From Aquatica leii (Eukaryota; Arthropoda; Insecta; Coleoptera; Lampyridae): a DNA stretch of 64,000 bases. Of the stretch, positions 10,383 to 21,836 are shown in pieces. The notes beneath the pieces were generated by a model that was not told the DNA's origin, did not search any database, and worked only from the letters and a program-made list of their open reading frames with translations. A program made the translations under genes and the position numbers. The DNA is taken from NCBI GenBank assembly GCA_035610365.1, contig CM069436.1:4702937-4766936 (forward strand), in the 5' to 3' direction. Each line of letters begins with the position of its first letter. The stretch's first letter is position 1.

Positions 10383-12074
10383 TTACTTGGTGCTTGCTTT
10401 CCTTCTATACCCTGAGGTACAGCTCTCTCGTTTCAAAAACCAGCAGTACTCCGCCAACATGCTTGCATTCCACTTCCCTGAAAATCTCTTCTCCAGCTTA
10501 GCGATGTCTTGATGGAACCGTTCCCCGTGTTCATCCGAGACTGCTCCTAAACTTTCAGGGAAAAAGTTCAGATGCGAGTGAAGGAAGTGAACTTTAAGAG
10601 ACATGTTACATCCTGTGTCCTTGTACGCTAAAAGCAGTTCCTCAACGTGAGCGACATAATTTTCACTTTTGTGGTTACCCAGGAAGTTTTTACAAACGTT
10701 TTGATATGCAAGCCAAGCTTGTTTTTCTTTTAGATTTAGGTGTTCAATAAACGTCGAATCTTGGAAGAGTTGTCCAATCTCGGGACCAACAAAAACGCCT
10801 TCTTTGATTTTAGCTTCGCTAAGACGAGGAAATTTAGTTTTCAAAAATTGAAATGCGCCACCTGTCTTGTCCACTGCTTTCACAAACTGCTTGATCAATC
10901 CAAGTTTGATGTGTAAAGGTGGTAAGTAAATATTTTCCTTCGGAACCAAAGGATTGTGGGCGACATTTTTCTGACCAGGAATAAGATTTTCTCGCAGAGG
11001 CCAGTCCCGTACGATGTAATGTTTATCTCGGGTTCGGCTATCCCATTCACAAAGGAAGCAGCAATATTTTGTGAATCCTGATTGCAGACCCGTGAGTAGA
11101 GCAACAACTTTTAAGTCAGCGCAAAGTTTCCACCTATAATCATGATAACTAATTTTATCAAGGATTCTGAAGATGTTTTCGTACGTTTCCTTCATATCAA
11201 CAGAGTATGCAACTAGAACTGATGAGAAGTCATTCCCATTTGCCAACAGGACAACTTTTAACCTTGTTTTTGATGAGTCTATAAACAGTCTCTATTTGTA
11301 TGGGTCACATGGCATCTGTAGCTCTGTCATCAATAAATTTGGATTAGGGCAGAACACTAAACCTTTATCTTGTGAGAAAAGACATTTCAGGGTTGCTTGT
11401 CTGGTCCTGTAAGAAGATATTTTTACTCCCTTTTCTAAGAGATTCCACTGTTGAAGTCGCGATCTTAGGAGCTGAGATTTAGTCTTGGGTAACTGCAAAT
11501 TCCTGACAAGATCATTTAATTCCGATTGAGTGAGGAGGTGAGGTTGCCGAGAAACTAAATCTGCGGAATACTCTTCATCATCATTGAACGTATCATTCGA
11601 AGCCCCAGGTTGTGGCTCAGAGTCTTTTAAATCAATTTCCGGCCCTAGAGTATAAGTGTTTGGGGGCTGTGGGATTGGCAAAGTATCGTTATGAGGAACA
11701 GGTCTTAGAGCTGAGGGAATATTGGGATACTGAATTGTATGCTTACTTTTGCTCGAAAACCCGACGATGGAAGTCATACAAAAGTAACAATCTGTAAGAT
11801 GACAGCGAGGTTCACGCCAAACCATGGGCACAGCAAATGGCAAAAAGTTGTAAATAAAAGTTGTACCTTTGAGCCATTTGGTCAAGCTACTGTAACAAGT
11901 CGTACAGCAAACTGATGGAGCACAAGTCTTGTCCTGGTCGCCAACTTGACAATCAAAGTACAATTTACAAGCTGTTTTAACAAGCGGAGAAAGGGGTTTT
12001 CGTTGCGCTTTTAAAGTTAATTCCCCGCAGACATAGCAGAAGCTATCGGGATGATCTTTACACTCGCGTGGCAT
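10383..12074 (-). pseudogene. Putative transposase of the CACTGG element, one in-frame stop
   Basis: About 563 codons from ATG at 12072-12074 (MPRECKDHPDS); the longer reading upstream starts at TTG. Residues 10-110 are cysteine-rich: CYVCGE, CCTTCYSSL, and WREPRCHLTDCYFC, presumably zinc-binding. A proline-rich linker follows. The C-terminal half has RLFIDSSK, KLCADLKVVALLTG, CCFLCEWDSR and SDEHGERFHQDIAKLEKRF. The spacing of the acidic residues in these motifs would suit a DDE/D nuclease, which is inference. One TAG at about 11289-11291 follows DPYK where copies of this family normally seem to have Trp; otherwise the frame is open. I recognise it as a family recurring in arthropod genomes as uncharacterised proteins. 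Being bounded by inverted repeats makes a transposase role likely. Confidence 0.75.
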
Positions 12075-12586
12075 AATTAAACAGTAATTCAACGCCCGAC
12101 ATTAACCACAAATCACAATTAGTCACTTGAAAAAATCCGGAGTAAAAGTAGTTTTACTGTTTTACACAAATGAACAAAAATGAACACAATATCTAGCACG
12201 TTTAAAACGTCGACAAGTTAACTCTGCAACAGCTATAGATGTACTGATCGAAGCAGTTAAGCAAACAATGTAATATACTATAATGAGAAGAGTAATGCAA
12301 GTTCAAGCCTGTCGAAAATTCCTGTTAAAACCTGCATGTGGTATTGAGATCGCCAGCGTCGTACAGTGAATCTTCCTAACTGTTTATTGATATTTTTTTA
12401 CTGTTCTTATATATTTGTATTTTATTGTTGTTTCTATATACATTTTATAGCAAAATTTTTGCCATATACTTTGGTATAAATTTTATTACTTGCTTTGGGA
12501 TGTTTAACGGCTATAAGTTAAAATTCTAAAGAAAATGCAAAAAATAAAATAAAAATGGGATCCCCCCAAAATAGGTGGGTGATGCG

Positions 12587-12676
12587 TAAAAACGGAGCTC
12601 ATTTTTGGATTCAGGAGGTCATTTACATAAGAATCGTCCAGAATGGTATCAGGGCCGATTTTCATACAGACCAGTG
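12587..12676 (-). repeat. Terminal inverted repeat of CACTGG copy 1 (5' side of its gene)
   Basis: The reverse complement starts CACTGGTCTGTATGAAAATC. It matches the left end of copy 2 (27080 onward) almost base for base and the opposite end of this copy imperfectly. Confidence 0.85.
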
Positions 12677-13011
12677 TAGCTAGCAATTCCTTACTGGTTT
12701 TTTTAATCATTATAAATTTTGTTTTGACAACGTTGTTTGTTGCTTTATCTTTTTTTTACTTTTGAGTTTTTGAGGCTTTTCGGCGCCTTGGCGCCGTCGT
12801 GCACCACATGACTTTGCTCTTATGTACGGCCCGAGACGGTATAAACATTATTATTATGAAATTCATCGCAACGTGTGTGATTATCTATAGTGGAAAACTA
12901 TTCTAAATTATCTTTTTAGTCATTTCCGCATACGCATACCCCGAGGTTTATCTTATTTTTTATTTGCCAGTACATACCTACTTGATGTTTTTGTTGTAAT
13001 GTAGGTATATA
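12677..13011. other. Short gene-free interval
   Basis: AT-rich with one GGCGCC-containing patch near 12781-12796. No ORF or terminal repeat recognised. Confidence 0.5.
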
Positions 13012-13390
13012 CAGGCTGATTCAAAAATGGCGCATAAGGTCTTCAGTACGTTATAGGGAATAATGATTGAAGTGTAGGAAAAATAGTAAAAAAAATCTTA
13101 ACCGCTAATTTGCCGAGAAATGAAGAAGTTAAGTTGAGACCTCAACTTTGAATTCATGCGGATTTTGTAACTTCTCATCATTTCATATAATAATAATTTA
13201 AGTATCATTTCATAGTGGGTAATAAAAAGAAATGCTCATATCACTTCATTATCTTGAAATATTAGGTTTAGTTCTTCGTTGGTAACTACAAAAATGTAGC
13301 AGCTAAAATTTTTTATGATGTTTTTATAGTTCAAATAACCGTCCTCTACAACGCGCTGAAGAGATTATGCGCCATTTTTTAATCACCCTG
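13012..13390. mobile_element. MITE with 26-bp terminal inverted repeats and TA flanks
   Basis: 379 bp bounded by CAGGCTGATTCAAAAATGGC at 13012 and its inverted partner ending CACCCTG at 13390. Two mismatches were seen in about 26 bp, both ends reaching a GCGCATAA block. TA lies on both sides. It has no coding capacity. The ends and TA target suit a non-autonomous Tc1/mariner-type element. Confidence 0.8.
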
Positions 13391-15302
13391 TATATATATA
13401 TATAAGTATATATTTTTTTGCTGCAAGCAATTTTGAATTATGTGAAAATGATTTTATTACAAGTAGGTAGGTACTTACATAGTCACAAATTCGACAATTT
13501 GAATACAGCTATTAGTTCACAAATATCAATCTGTTTTTTGTTCACTTTTCGCTTTAAAACATTTTTTGTTTCTGTTGCGGTTTTTTGGCGATTACGAAGC
13601 GGAAAATTTGCTTATTGGTTTCGAAGTTTAGTGAATTTAGAGTTAGGTTATTAATATTTATTTAAAGTGCCTACTAAGTAACGCATAAGGAAAATTATTT
13701 TATAATTCGTAATCGATTCGCGGAATACCTACCTGCAATAAAAAATTCAAAAGTATTTGCGTTTACCGCGAAATTGATTTCCCCGACGATACATTTATCC
13801 CCTCTTACGTTTTGATTAAATTGCGTACATACGATTTATGTTTTGGCAACGTTGTACTAAAAATTTATTATTGCTATGCGTTTAACGATGTGTACAATTA
13901 CATAAGCGAAAGTACATATGTATTACTATTACAGTAGCAGTAGCATTTACGATCTAGTAGACAAGCGCGCGATGCGTAATCGCGCCTTATTTGAGGAATA
14001 TATTATTAAGTACTCGATAGATTCGCTTTCAGTTAGATTTTGCACTACTCTATTATTTACTCGTTTAATATTTACGTAGCGACCGCATAATTTAAAAGAA
14101 ACTTTCTATATACATACAGGATTAGGTATTTGTATATGTTTACTTAAGCATAATGGTGCACTTACACCTTTGGCACGTTTCGATTACTAAATTCTTAATT
14201 ACGCTTCACATATTCAATTTTTAATCGACTAAAAAGCTAAACGTGCTGCGAATTAAAATAGACGGATGAACCACCGCAAAAAGAGCGCATTTTATAAAAA
14301 TATTCAAACGAGACTCAAACAAAAAACGAATCAAAGTTAATTAATTGTACATGAATCTAGTAGGCCTAAAAATAGAGTACGTACATGTTAATTAAAAAAA
14401 ATTAATAAACGCTCGCTCTTGTGGAAATAAACACAAGGGTGGAAATTTAAAAAAAAAATACACGAAGGCATTTTCCAGTACAAAGTACCTACACAGAATA
14501 ATGCCAAAATCAATTTCAATTGTTTCGCTTATGCATGCGTGGAATAGCGTTTTGAATTCATATTTTTGATTGCGCGTAATGGAAAATATTTTTTTTGCAT
14601 TTAAAACAACCTATTGATATCGATTCTCGTTTTTACCAAATTCTATGCAATAAAAAACGCAAAAACCTGAATTATAAATAAAAGTAAACAAAGAAGTAAA
14701 CGTGGGCGGGTCCATTTAAAAAAAAATAGTATTCTATTTGCCACGGTTAAAATGAACTAAGTACCAAACTAGTTTGGAACCATTATGTGGGCGGTTGCCT
14801 AAATTTTAACTGGGACCTGTATTAGTCCCCACCAAGTAACTTCTAATTCGTTCTAATACAAACGCTGTAAATCACAAGATGGTGAAAAGACATTTTGTTT
14901 TTTTTAAACATATAATGGAATATTGTTACCGGGAATCCAAGTAGGCGCCGTCGATCGACGTAATAATTTTTATGCACGCGTGCATTTCCCCAACGTACCT
15001 AGGTACATAAATCTTAAACGTTTTGTATTCAGGGTAAGAATTTAATTAATGACGAGGTGCCGGGAGCTAATTTTTTTTGTAACTTCCTCAAGTATTATAC
15101 TCGGGAGCGTATTTATTTTTAGTATTAAAACATTTCGATGAGATTCCTTTAAAGGCCAAGTAACGTAATAAACGTAAGATAATGCAGATGCAGCTCGCAT
15201 AGACATTTTAATTCAATCTTCTCACGCTCAAGTTAGGTATACAGTGACATTTCCATCAAAACGATACCATCCATTTCAATTAATTACCTAAAAAACCGAA
15301 CG
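13391..15302. other. Long AT-rich stretch with no recognised gene or element
   Basis: A short (TA)n run starts at 13391. No transposon motif was seen in either orientation, unlike most of the window. If the exon candidate at 15303-15506 is real, this would be the DNA downstream of that gene. Confidence 0.5.
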
Positions 15303-15506
15303 TCAATTCAGAATTCCAGTCACAGGCGGCAAGTCGCGGTTCAATTGTTTGCCGGCATTGTAGTCCCCCCCGTGCTCGTGCATTCCCCCTTCTTGAACGC
15401 CGAATAGTTGGCCTTGAACGAGTGCATTGCTATGCAGGCTCTTTTTGTTTTTTGGACGGCGTTTGGCAACGGTCAACACCCCGGCCAAGGTCTCAGACGA
15501 ATGCAA
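15303..15506 (-). CDS. Candidate terminal coding exon of an unidentified host gene
   Basis: A 67-codon open frame on the minus strand ending in TGA. Its G+C content is clearly higher than its surroundings and its third positions are mostly G or C, as in conserved coding sequence. Upstream on the minus strand a possible acceptor (GATAGGTTAG) ends at 15507, so a phase-0 exon could start at 15506. The first codon is TTG, so it cannot be a start. The peptide has a basic PKNKKSLHSN patch, then FGVQEGGMHEHGGDY and ends LNRDLPPVTGILN. It matches no transposon motif I know. I cannot name the gene or find its other exons. Confidence 0.35.
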   Translation of the reverse strand: MHSSETLAGVLTVAKRRPKNKKSLHSNALVQGQLFGVQEGGMHEHGGDYNAGKQLNRDLPPVTGILN

Positions 15507-17340
15507 CTAACCTATCATAACCTAAACTAACCTTGCCCAACACCAGTTTGCTTGTGTCGCATTTTTACGCAACGGGTTTTTGCCCCTCGTACGACGTTTA
15601 TTTGGTTGTAGTTTCGGTAGTTCATTAGAATTACTAATGCATACAGGTGTATGACCTCAATGTATATATATGCGCTTTCGGTGCATTTTCTTATGCGAAA
15701 AAATCGGGGAAGGCGGGCGGTATATTTGTTTTTTCCTGGTTCACCTTGTATTTTCATTATCGGGTGGTTAACCCCGTGGGCTTGTTTAGTTTCATATAAA
15801 GGGCATTAACTCAAACTTAATCTCGCTCGTTGGCTTTAGATATCGGACATTTTTTTAAAAGTAATTAATAAACTTCCACTTGGCTTCTATTTGATTGTAA
15901 TTAAATATGATGCGGCTAAATTTATATAAATAAATGCCTCCTTTGTTTTTGTTATCGTTTTGTTTTTGTATATCAATTTACTGCGGTTTATTTGTTTCAG
16001 AGTTAAAAACTAATTTGTAATTTTCTTATATCGCTGATTACGCAACGTTGCCGTTTACACAACCTACTTTAAAAATTCTCGACGCACGGTTTCGTTGAGG
16101 TAGTGCACGATTATTTTTTTTTATAAATAAAAAAATTATAACATAAATAATGAAAGGCATCCGTCCAACAAAGGATGCGTAAAATGAGGTCTAAAACCGT
16201 GCAAAGAAACGGCAGTAATTTTAAAAACAATGAATGGAAGGAAGAACAACTGCATGTCTGGAATAATAACATATAATACCTAGAAATTTACTGATGGCAA
16301 ATCTAACAACAAAAAGTGTCTAGCAATTTTACGACTTGCGAGCAATTTCAATTATACTCGTTAATTATTTTTTGAATAATGTCGTGCGCGTGCCTTTGTA
16401 TCATTATCTTTTGTTTTTGTGTGAAAAAAATCTTCAACCAACGTCAAATCATTGTGATCGATAGCTAAAATTTTTTGAATCTATTTCTGTTAGGTTCTCG
16501 TTGAGGCTCGCGGTGAGATTACTTCCTTTAACTCGATCTTGAACTTGACAGTCAATGGTTATTCTTAAAACAATAATAACGAAGACTGATCGGTTTGACG
16601 CCATCGTTGTTTAACATAGTTCTAGCAAAATGTATATAAATAGATTATGTTAATTTTTAACTACACAGAACTATTTCTCAATTATAATTACGTTTACATA
16701 ACTAAGAAGTTGTTATAGTGGGCCTTACAAACGCGAATTTTATAAAAATGGTTAATAAAAGGCACCATAAAACTGTCAGCAACAGTAATTTGTTTAATAT
16801 AGTTGGAAACCGCATCAGAGTATTCCAGTGCTGACGAGTTCTAAAACACGAAACATTTGTCTACTGGTCTTAATCGACCATTTTTGCTATTGTTATACTG
16901 ACAAATTTTTGCATGTATTATTACAGTTGCGGATTTTGTGATTGGTTTTATTCATATAGAATAAGTTCGAGATGGTTGAACCATATTTTTTCCAAAACTA
17001 ATGTTTTTTTCCTTTAGTAGGACTACTGTCCTATTTATACAATCCACTATGGTATTAGAATTTCGTCATTAGTATATTGCTGCCTGTCACTTCGCCTCCC
17101 ACGTGTACAAATCCGGCCTGGTGTTTATGACCTTACTGCTAATACTGGCGATGCCGATGCTGGTGCAGGTTCAACTGACTGGTCGTTATCCGAAAAACTC
17201 TGCGAAGAACTTTCTGTATCTTTCTCGCGATCATTTGTTTGTGTTATAAAACTGGAATCATCAAATCGGAACCACTCTCAAAGTCAGATTGATTCAAAAC
17301 ATCGGTGATATTTTCTTTTGTCAATTCTAAAACAAAAAAG
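15507..17340. other. AT-rich stretch with one dispersed repeat and an acidic ORF remnant
   Basis: Mostly structureless. 16801-16866 matches a segment at 28926-28990. At 17271-17340 the minus strand reads ELTKENITDVLNQSDFESGS followed by a stop, which resembles the acidic start of some transposases, but it is too short to assign. The plus-strand LINE begins immediately after it. Confidence 0.4.
16801..16866 (+). repeat. Dispersed repeat, copy a
   Basis: About 66 bp sharing GGAAAC.GCATCAGA, AGTGCTGA and CGAAACA...TGTCTACT with 28926-28990 at similar spacing. It is probably the same degraded family. Its class is unknown. Confidence 0.6.
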
Positions 17341-18019
17341 TGGGAAGTTTTTAATACAAAAAGTAAGAAAAGAAGGTACGGATGAATAAAACGGGGAAAA
17401 GAATCAATAAGAGAGAGAGAGGAAAATGACAAAAGATCACCGGGAATTAAAAAGATAACAGAGAAAATCGAAGAAAATAGCTCAATAACGAAAAGAGGAA
17501 TGAGAAAAGAACATAAAGAAATGGGGGAACTAAATGAATTAATGAGAGAGATGATGAAACAGATGGCAGAAAACATGCAAGGAATGGCAAGAAATAAAAG
17601 AAGAAATAGGAGAAAGGGAAAAGAAGTGGAAGAAAAAAAAGAGAAACTGGTAGAGAAAATTGGAGAAAAAGCGGAAAATAAGGAGAGAGGGAAAAGGAAG
17701 AATAATATTGTAATAAAAGGGTGGAGAAGGATTTGATTGATGCTGGAAGAAAAATTAAACGTGAAAGTAGAAGTGAAAAAGGTGACAGTGATAAATAGAG
17801 AGAAGGAAAATGAGACGGTGGTGGCAGAAATGGGAGGATGGGAGGAAAAGCAGAAGGTAATGCGGAGATACGATACGGTAAAATACAGAAAAATGGCCAA
17901 AAGCGAAAAAAACTAGAGGGGGAAAAGGGGAGGGAAGAAAAATGTTGATGAAATGACAAAAAAAGAATAATAACTAATAAAAAAGGAAAAACTAAGAAGA
18001 GGAATAAAGGAAATTAAGA

Positions 18020-18720
18020 AAGAAGCACAGGAGAAGATCTGTGAGCTGAAAGTATTGTTTTGGAACGTAGCGGGAATAAGGAACAAGAAACAGAATGTTT
18101 AGGAATACATTAGAAAACAGGATGTAGTCGGATTACAGGACACATGGATGGAAGAAAAAAATGGGAGTGATGAGAAAAAGATTTGCCGGAGGAATTTGAG
18201 TCGGTGGTGCAACATGCAGAAAACGAAAAGAGTAAAGGGAGAGCAAAAGGTGGTATAACAACGGACATAAGAAGGAAGAGAAAGAGAAACTGCAACAGAG
18301 AAGAGGAATTGTAGAAAGGAACATACAGTGGGGAAAAACAAAAATAATAATAATGACGATCTATAGCAGTAGAATGAAAGAGATAAGAAAGAACATAGAT
18401 GAGATGATAGAATAGAAGGAAGAGGGATTGATAATAATAAGAAGGGACTTTAACGCGAGAATAGGAGAAGAGGGAGGAATACAAAAAAGGAAAAAGACGG
18501 GAAACAGACAAACAAAGGACAAAGTGATAAATAAAGAGGGAAAAGAACTGCTGAAAATGTGCAACGAAAGGAAGTGGGTTATAATGAATGGGAACAGAGA
18601 AGAAAAAGGAATGGGGAATATACGTACATAGGATGAAGAGTAGAATCAATAATAGATTTTGTAATGACAAATAGAGTGGCGGAAGAAAAGGTAAAGACAT
18701 TTAAGGTGGGAGAAAGGGTG
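18020..18720 (+). pseudogene. LINE ORF2: APE-type endonuclease region
   Basis: CELKVLFWNVAGIRNKKQNV and VVGLQDTWMEE cover the start of the endonuclease (the usual catalytic Glu of the QET motif is Asp here). RRDFNARIGEEGG holds the central catalytic DFN. SDHQPLELTIKR at about 18727-18762 is the terminal SDH motif. Stops interrupt it repeatedly, so no full protein can be made. Confidence 0.8.
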
Positions 18721-19539
18721 GAGTCAGACCACCAACCACTAGAATTGACAATAAAAAGAAGAGAAAAAGAAGAGAGGGAGAAAGATGAGTTCATAAGGAA
18801 AAAAATGTGGACAGAAAAGGGTATAAAGAGAAACAAAGAGAGAATAGGGAAAACGGTATGGGTAAGAAAGGGATTATAAGAGAGTGTGGAGGAAATAAGA
18901 GAGATGATAGAGAAAGCAACAGAGAAAGTCCGATTTAGCAAGTGGAAAGGGGAAAAAAACTGGATGGAAGAAATGGTGAGATAGGGAATGCAAGGAAGCA
19001 AAGAAAAAGGCAAGAAGAGCATTAAGACAGTAGAAAAAGATGAATACAAAAAAGCAGTAAAAATATACAGATGCGAGAGAAAGAAGGAAGAAAACAAAAA
19101 GAAAGAAGAGGATCAGATTAAAGGGATAAAAACGGAAGAAGAGGTACAGAAGTATCTAAAAAAAGAAAGGAAGAGAAAATAGACGACAAAGGGAATACAA
19201 ATAAAAGAATGGTAAAGATATTTTAGGAATCTGCTGGAGGGGAAGAACAAAATCAGAAAGGAGAAGAAAGGCAAAATAAAGAAGTTGTAGTAAGACTTGA
19301 AGAAGTAGATAGAGATAGAATAAACGAAAACGAAGTAATAAATGCAATAAAGAAGGTAAAAAAAGAAATACAAATAAAGGAATGGGAGATATATTTTAGG
19401 AATCTGCTGGGGTGGGAGAACAAAATCAGAAAAAAGAGGAAAGGCAAAGAAAAGAAGTAGTAGTAAGACTGGAAGAAGGAAATAGAATAAACAAACTTTG
19501 AAGTAATAGAGACAATAAAGAAGATAAAAAAAGGGAAAT

Positions 19540-20960
19540 TGGCTAGATGGGATACAAGGCGAAGAGTGGGTATACGGGGAAGAAAATGTAGCAAAAAAGA
19601 TGAAGGAAATAGTAAATAAAATATGGAAAGCGGAAGGAGTCCTGGAGAGATGGAGAGAGAGAATAATATGCCCGATACACAAAGAAGGAGACAGAAATGA
19701 AGTGAAGAATTACACTGGAGGGACATTATTAAGCACGGTGTTCAAATTATATGCGAAAGTGGTACAAGGTCGACTACAGAAAACGGACAAGCGAAATTCA
19801 GAAAAGGAAGAAAACTGATCGCCAACATATATATATTGAAACACTTGGTAAATAGAGAGCTAGAGAAAAAAAGGGGGAAAATGGTGGCACTGTTCGTAGA
19901 TTTAAAAGCCGGTTTTGATAGAGTGAACAAAAAAAATTGTGGAAATTTATGAAGAGAAAAATAAATAAATGAAGGATTAATAGAAAGAATGAAGGAAATT
20001 TACGAAGAACCGAGGAGCAGAGTGAAAGTGAATGGTGAGGAGAGCGAGAAATTCGTTACAAGGAGAGGGTTGACATAGGGATGCCTACTGAGCCCAAGCT
20101 TGTTTGCAGTATATATAGGGGATTTGAAGGAGACAATAAGAAGACGACAGATAGTAGTAGGAAAAGTGAAAGTGTGGTCGTTGGCGTATGCGGATGACAT
20201 AGTGTGGTGACTAAGGAGACAAAAAAATGAAGGAGATGATAAAAACACTAAAAAAATACATGATAAAAAAAAGAAATGGAAGTAAATACGGAGAAAACAA
20301 AAATAATCGTATTTAGAAAAGGAAGGGGGAAAAGAAAAAGAGAGGAGCGGAAATGGAGGGAGGAGGAAGTGCAACAAGGGAAGGAATTTACATACTTGGG
20401 TTACCCAATGAAGCAGGATAATAAAAAGGGGAAACACATAAAGGAAAGAGTGAGGAAAGGGAACAGATTAATAGGGTAAGTGTGGAGTGTAGGGAAAGGT
20501 TGTTTAGGGTGGAAATAGAAAAAAGAATGCTGCTCTTTGAGAAGCTAATAAAAAATGTGGTGATATATGGGGCGGAAACACGGAGGTGGAAGAAGTATAA
20601 ACAAGAAGAAGGAATACAAGAAAAATATTATTAAAAAACGGGTACGCTGTAGAAAAAGTAGAGAGATTAAGGGAAGGAGTAGGTGTAAGAGACGACATAA
20701 TAAGAAGAGATAGGGATATAGAAAAAGAGAAAAGATGGACAAAGATAAAAGAGGGCAGATTTAATGTGAATTATAAGAATATCAAGGCAGAAAAGGTGCC
20801 AGAATATTTAAAGGGGAAACGAAATAAAAGCAACAAGACAAAAATGATAGCAAGGTTCAGATGTGGGAAGGAAGAGTTAGGAAACAAATGCTGGAGAAAA
20901 GAGGAAGACAAGATGTGCAGACTATGTGGAGAAGAGACCCGGGGGACCTTAAACACATGA
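19540..20960 (+). pseudogene. LINE ORF2: reverse transcriptase and C-terminal zinc motif
   Basis: Recognisable RT blocks are: KKMKEIVNKIWKAEGVLERW, ICPIHKEGDRNEVKNY, ALFVDLKAGFDRVNK (first catalytic Asp), LSPSLFAVYIGDLKE, WSLAYADDIVW (catalytic YADD intact) and FTYLGYPMKQDNK. A C-terminal CRLC motif follows near 20919. Multiple stops and shifts lie between blocks. Two near-identical 170-bp segments at about 19185-19345 and 19365-19500 suggest a small local duplication upstream of the RT. Confidence 0.85.
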
Positions 20961-21110
20961 GGAATCAATGCAGGGAGTTAAGACAAGAGTAGAGGAAATC
21001 TTAGAAGGAAACGGAAAAGGAGCGGACTCAATGGAAGAAGTATGGAGAAGGGGGAAGCAACTAAAAGGAAAGGAGGAGAAAGGAAATGGAAAAAGAAATG
21101 TAATGTAATT

Positions 21111-21717
21111 TTCCGAAAAGCTTAAAACTGTTGATATAGTCAAAGTCTGAACTTTAGTGACGCAAGGCACTGAATGTATTTGGGGGGGGGGAGGTTTACA
21201 TATATCATCGTATTGTTCCGAAGGTTTAGGCACAGGAAGATGTTCATAGCTTCTTAAAGTACCAGTATTACTATGGTTTCTTGAACACTTAGAACTAGCA
21301 ACAGGGACATCATTTTTTGAACTACTAGTAGCAGCAAACTGTCATATTGTTTTGTTTTGATTTTGACAGAAAAACATAATTTGGTATCGCATTAGGTTCA
21401 AAAGAAATGATTCTACAAGTTCTAAAACCACTAATTCCATTATCTAGGTTTGCTGACTTACTTCAAGCTAAGCTAAGAAGCGCACTGCAGTCGCGTAATT
21501 CTTTTTGAGGGATTATTGGTGATGTAGTTGGAGTAAGCAGAATAGTAGTTCAATTTTAAAGATTTGAGGAAAACACAATTTAACAACTTGTACTTACATA
21601 CATTTTTTGTTAACAAACGTAGTACATACATCAAATTTTGATCTGGCCCGTGTCAAAAAATCTAGCCCATTAACATAAGAATCCTATTTCACTTTCACTC
21701 CATTCAACTTTTTTCTA
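21111..21717. other. Gene-free interval with a nine-G run
   Basis: The minus strand gives a short readable segment around 21130-21330 (ASSKCSRNHSNTGTLRSYE) with a proline run. It could be part of the same unknown coding remnant as 17271-17340, split by the LINE. This is weak. A G-run of nine is at about 21181-21190. Confidence 0.3.
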
Positions 21718-21836
21718 GCGCCGAAACGCCCGGCGCCAGAACGCCCGGCGCCAGAACGCCCGGCGCCAAAACGCCCGGAGCCAAAACGCCTGGCGCCCAA
21801 ACGCCGTAGCCCAATCGCCGGCGCCCAAATGTCGCG
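21718..21836 (+). repeat. GC-rich 15-bp minisatellite, about eight units
   Basis: Tandem units of the form GCGCCARAACGCCCG, the first four nearly perfect and the later ones diverging and losing phase (one 13-bp unit near 21810). GC content is far above the surrounding AT-rich DNA. Fifteen is a multiple of three, so it reads as a five-residue repeat (RRQNA) on the plus strand, but no flanking ORF supports translation. Confidence 0.9.

Larger units (their letters stand above)
10082..12676 (-). mobile_element. CACTGG-ended DNA transposon-like element, copy 1 (near full length)
   Basis: A 2.6-kb unit with imperfect inverted ends of about 90 bp. Both ends start CACTGGTCTG and share downstream blocks such as CTTATGTAAA and CTCCTGAATCC. 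It carries a single minus-strand gene (10383-12074), with about 600 bp of leader and 300 bp of trailer, the trailer including an AATAAT/ATTATT palindrome. It is flanked by TAGC on both sides (10078-10081 and 12677-12680), a possible 4-bp target duplication. A second copy in the opposite orientation lies at 27080-28826. CACTG termini recall the CACTA/Chapaev/Mirage group, but the protein shows no motif I can assign to it. Confidence 0.85.
17341..21110 (+). mobile_element. Purine-rich non-LTR retrotransposon, heavily mutated
   Basis: A 3.8-kb LINE whose coding strand is overwhelmingly A and G. In order: a charged coiled-coil-like ORF1 region with NNIVIKGW (about 17500-17900), an endonuclease, a reverse transcriptase and a C-terminal cysteine motif CRLCGEETRGT (about 20919-20951). 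Many stops and frame shifts are present. The layout and wording match LINEs abundant in ants and other insects. I do not assign a clade beyond a Jockey/I-like relationship. The long Ser/Phe/Leu-rich minus-strand frames across it are shadows of the purine bias. Confidence 0.85.

Noticed and set aside
12075-12092. Upstream extension of the CACTGG protein beginning NYCLI
   Set aside because: It begins at TTG. The ATG at 12072-12074 is the first AUG and the same ATG is conserved in copy 2.
17244-19726. Several long Ser/Phe/Leu-rich minus-strand frames that look like membrane proteins
   Set aside because: They are complements of the purine-rich LINE coding strand; endonuclease and RT motifs are on the plus strand.
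21718-21836. CRISPR or coding repeat
   Set aside because: No spacers and no flanking open frame; simplest reading is a minisatellite.
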